Shown in pieces: positions 14,177 through 15,106 of a DNA stretch of 15,106 bases (position 1 is the first letter of the stretch; each line of letters starts with the position of its first letter). Source of the stretch: Saprospiraceae bacterium (GTDB lineage: Bacteria > Bacteroidota > Bacteroidia > Chitinophagales > Saprospiraceae); NCBI GenBank assembly GCA_013361075.1, contig JABWAJ010000075.1, positions 1 through 15,106 of the forward strand, in the 5' to 3' direction. The position numbers and the translations under genes are program-made. A model generated the notes under the pieces. It searched no databases. It had not been told where the DNA came from and saw nothing but the letters and a program-made list of their open reading frames with translations.

Positions 14177-15106
14177 ATGTACCGGACCCATACCTGCGGA
14201 GCGCTCCGCATCGTACATGTTGGACAAGAAGTAACGTTGAGCGGCTGGGTGCAACGTACCCGCGATAAGGGTTTCATGATGTGGTTAGATCTGCGCGACC
14301 GATATGGCGTTACCCAATTGTTTTTCAGTGAAGAAAAAAGCAGCCCGGCACTTTTTGAATTAGCCCGGACTTTGGGTCGTGAATTTGTGGTTCAGGTTAC
14401 CGGCAAAGTCATTGAGCGCCTGTCCAAAAACGAAAAAATCCCAACGGGTGACATCGAAATTGAAGTAACCGACCTCAAGGTGCTGAACCCGTCCAAAGTT
14501 CCTCCTTTTACCATAGAAGACGATACCGATGGCGGCGACGACCTGCGCATGAAATACCGCTACCTGGATTTGCGCCGCAATGTGGTTCAGCAAAATTTCG
14601 TTTTCCGCTCCAAACTGGCGCTGGAAACCCGCAAATACCTTTCGGAGCACCAGTTTCTCGAAATCGAAACTCCTTTTCTCATCAAAACAACCCCGGAAGG
14701 TGCCCGCGACTTCGTGGTGCCCAGCCGCATGAACCAGGGGCAGTTTTACGCGTTGCCGCAATCGCCGCAAACGTTCAAGCAAATTCTGATGGTGGCCGGC
14801 ATGGACCGCTATTTTCAGATCGTGAAATGCTTCCGCGATGAAGACCTGCGCGCCGACCGCCAGCCGGAGTTTACACAAATTGACTGTGAAATGGCGTTTG
14901 TAGACCGCGAAACGGTGCTGCAAACGTTTGAAGGCCTGACCAAACACCTGTTCAAACACACCCTCGGCATTGACCTGCCTGATTTCCCGCGCATGAACTA
15001 CGACGAAGCCATGCGCCGCTATGGTTCCGATAAGCCGGACCTGCGGTTTGATATGGAATTTGTGGAACTGACCGACCTGGCTCAGGGAAAAGGTTTCCCG
15101 GTGTTC
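14177..15106 (+). CDS. aspS: Aspartyl-tRNA synthetase, N-terminal 310 residues (3' end outside window)
   Basis: AspRS charges tRNA(Asp) with aspartate in the cytoplasm. The frame starts with ATG at 14177-14179 (MYRTHTCGALRIVHVGQEVT) and is still open at the last base, giving 310 of an expected roughly 590 residues. Residues about 1-105 are the OB-fold anticodon-binding domain (LSGWVQRTRDKGFMMWLDLR). The link YRYLDLRR (127-134) leads into the class II catalytic domain, with motif 1 region FLEIETPFLIKTTPEGARDF (160-179), QSPQTFKQILM (195-205) and motif 2 FRDEDLRADRQPEFTQID (219-236). Motif 3 would lie beyond the window. No Shine-Dalgarno sequence is seen; the bases before the start are A-rich. 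The gene is divergent from fabH and has its own -7 element. Confidence 0.95.
   Translation, partial: MYRTHTCGALRIVHVGQEVTLSGWVQRTRDKGFMMWLDLRDRYGVTQLFFSEEKSSPALFELARTLGREFVVQVTGKVIERLSKNEKIPTGDIEIEVTDLKVLNPSKVPPFTIEDDTDGGDDLRMKYRYLDLRRNVVQQNFVFRSKLALETRKYLSEHQFLEIETPFLIKTTPEGARDFVVPSRMNQGQFYALPQSPQTFKQILMVAGMDRYFQIVKCFRDEDLRADRQPEFTQIDCEMAFVDRETVLQTFEGLTKHLFKHTLGIDLPDFPRMNYDEAMRRYGSDKPDLRFDMEFVELTDLAQGKGFPVF

Noticed and set aside
14360..14959. 199-codon minus-strand frame opposite aspS
   Set aside because: The plus strand encodes AspRS with motif 1 and motif 2 intact; the antisense reading has no recognisable domain.

Overview
The window looks like a chromosomal segment from a free-living member of the Bacteroidota, most likely near the Saprospiria. 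Three large secreted proteins carry C-terminal signals of the type IX secretion system (T9SS), which is essentially restricted to this phylum. One is of type A (Por tail) and two are of type B (gliding-motility-associated C-terminal domain). Genes mostly lack a clear Shine-Dalgarno sequence, and at least one promoter shows the Bacteroidota -7 element TAnnTTTG. Composition is about 50-65% G+C in most stretches I counted, apart from one clearly A+T-rich gene. The genus-level placement is an inference.

Layout. Positions 1-1272 (+) hold the 3' end of a large type B T9SS protein. Two back-to-back terminators separate it from a convergent type A T9SS protein (1408-3465, -) with Ig-like/HYR-like modules and a lectin-like jelly-roll domain. 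Upstream of that on the minus strand is a small DoxX-family membrane protein (3607-4002). Next comes an A+T-rich orphan gene for a multi-pass membrane protein (4242-4877, +). A second type B T9SS protein follows (4960-7155, -), with a propeller-like N-terminal half and five very regular SprB-type repeats. A GNAT acetyltransferase-nitrilase fusion lies directly upstream of it (7196-8719, -).

A gene-free stretch of about 470 bases (8720-9186) contains a plus-strand -7 promoter element and a perfect 16-bp terminator hairpin, with no convincing ORF between them. This is a candidate small RNA of about 180 nt. After it comes a secreted protein with an acidic front and an extremely basic, repeat-bearing tail (9187-10143, -).

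The right third is core metabolism. fabH, efp, accB and accC form a tight minus-strand operon (13959 down to 10395) closed by a terminator. It combines the first steps of fatty acid synthesis (biotin carboxyl carrier, biotin carboxylase, ketoacyl-ACP synthase III) with translation factor EF-P. aspS (aspartyl-tRNA synthetase) is divergent from it and runs off the right edge of the window.

I found no CRISPR array, tRNA, rRNA, transposase or phage gene. The items most worth a second look are the orphan transcription unit at about 8862-9051, the charge-polarised protein at 9187-10143, and the A+T-rich orphan gene with the inverted repeat just downstream of it.
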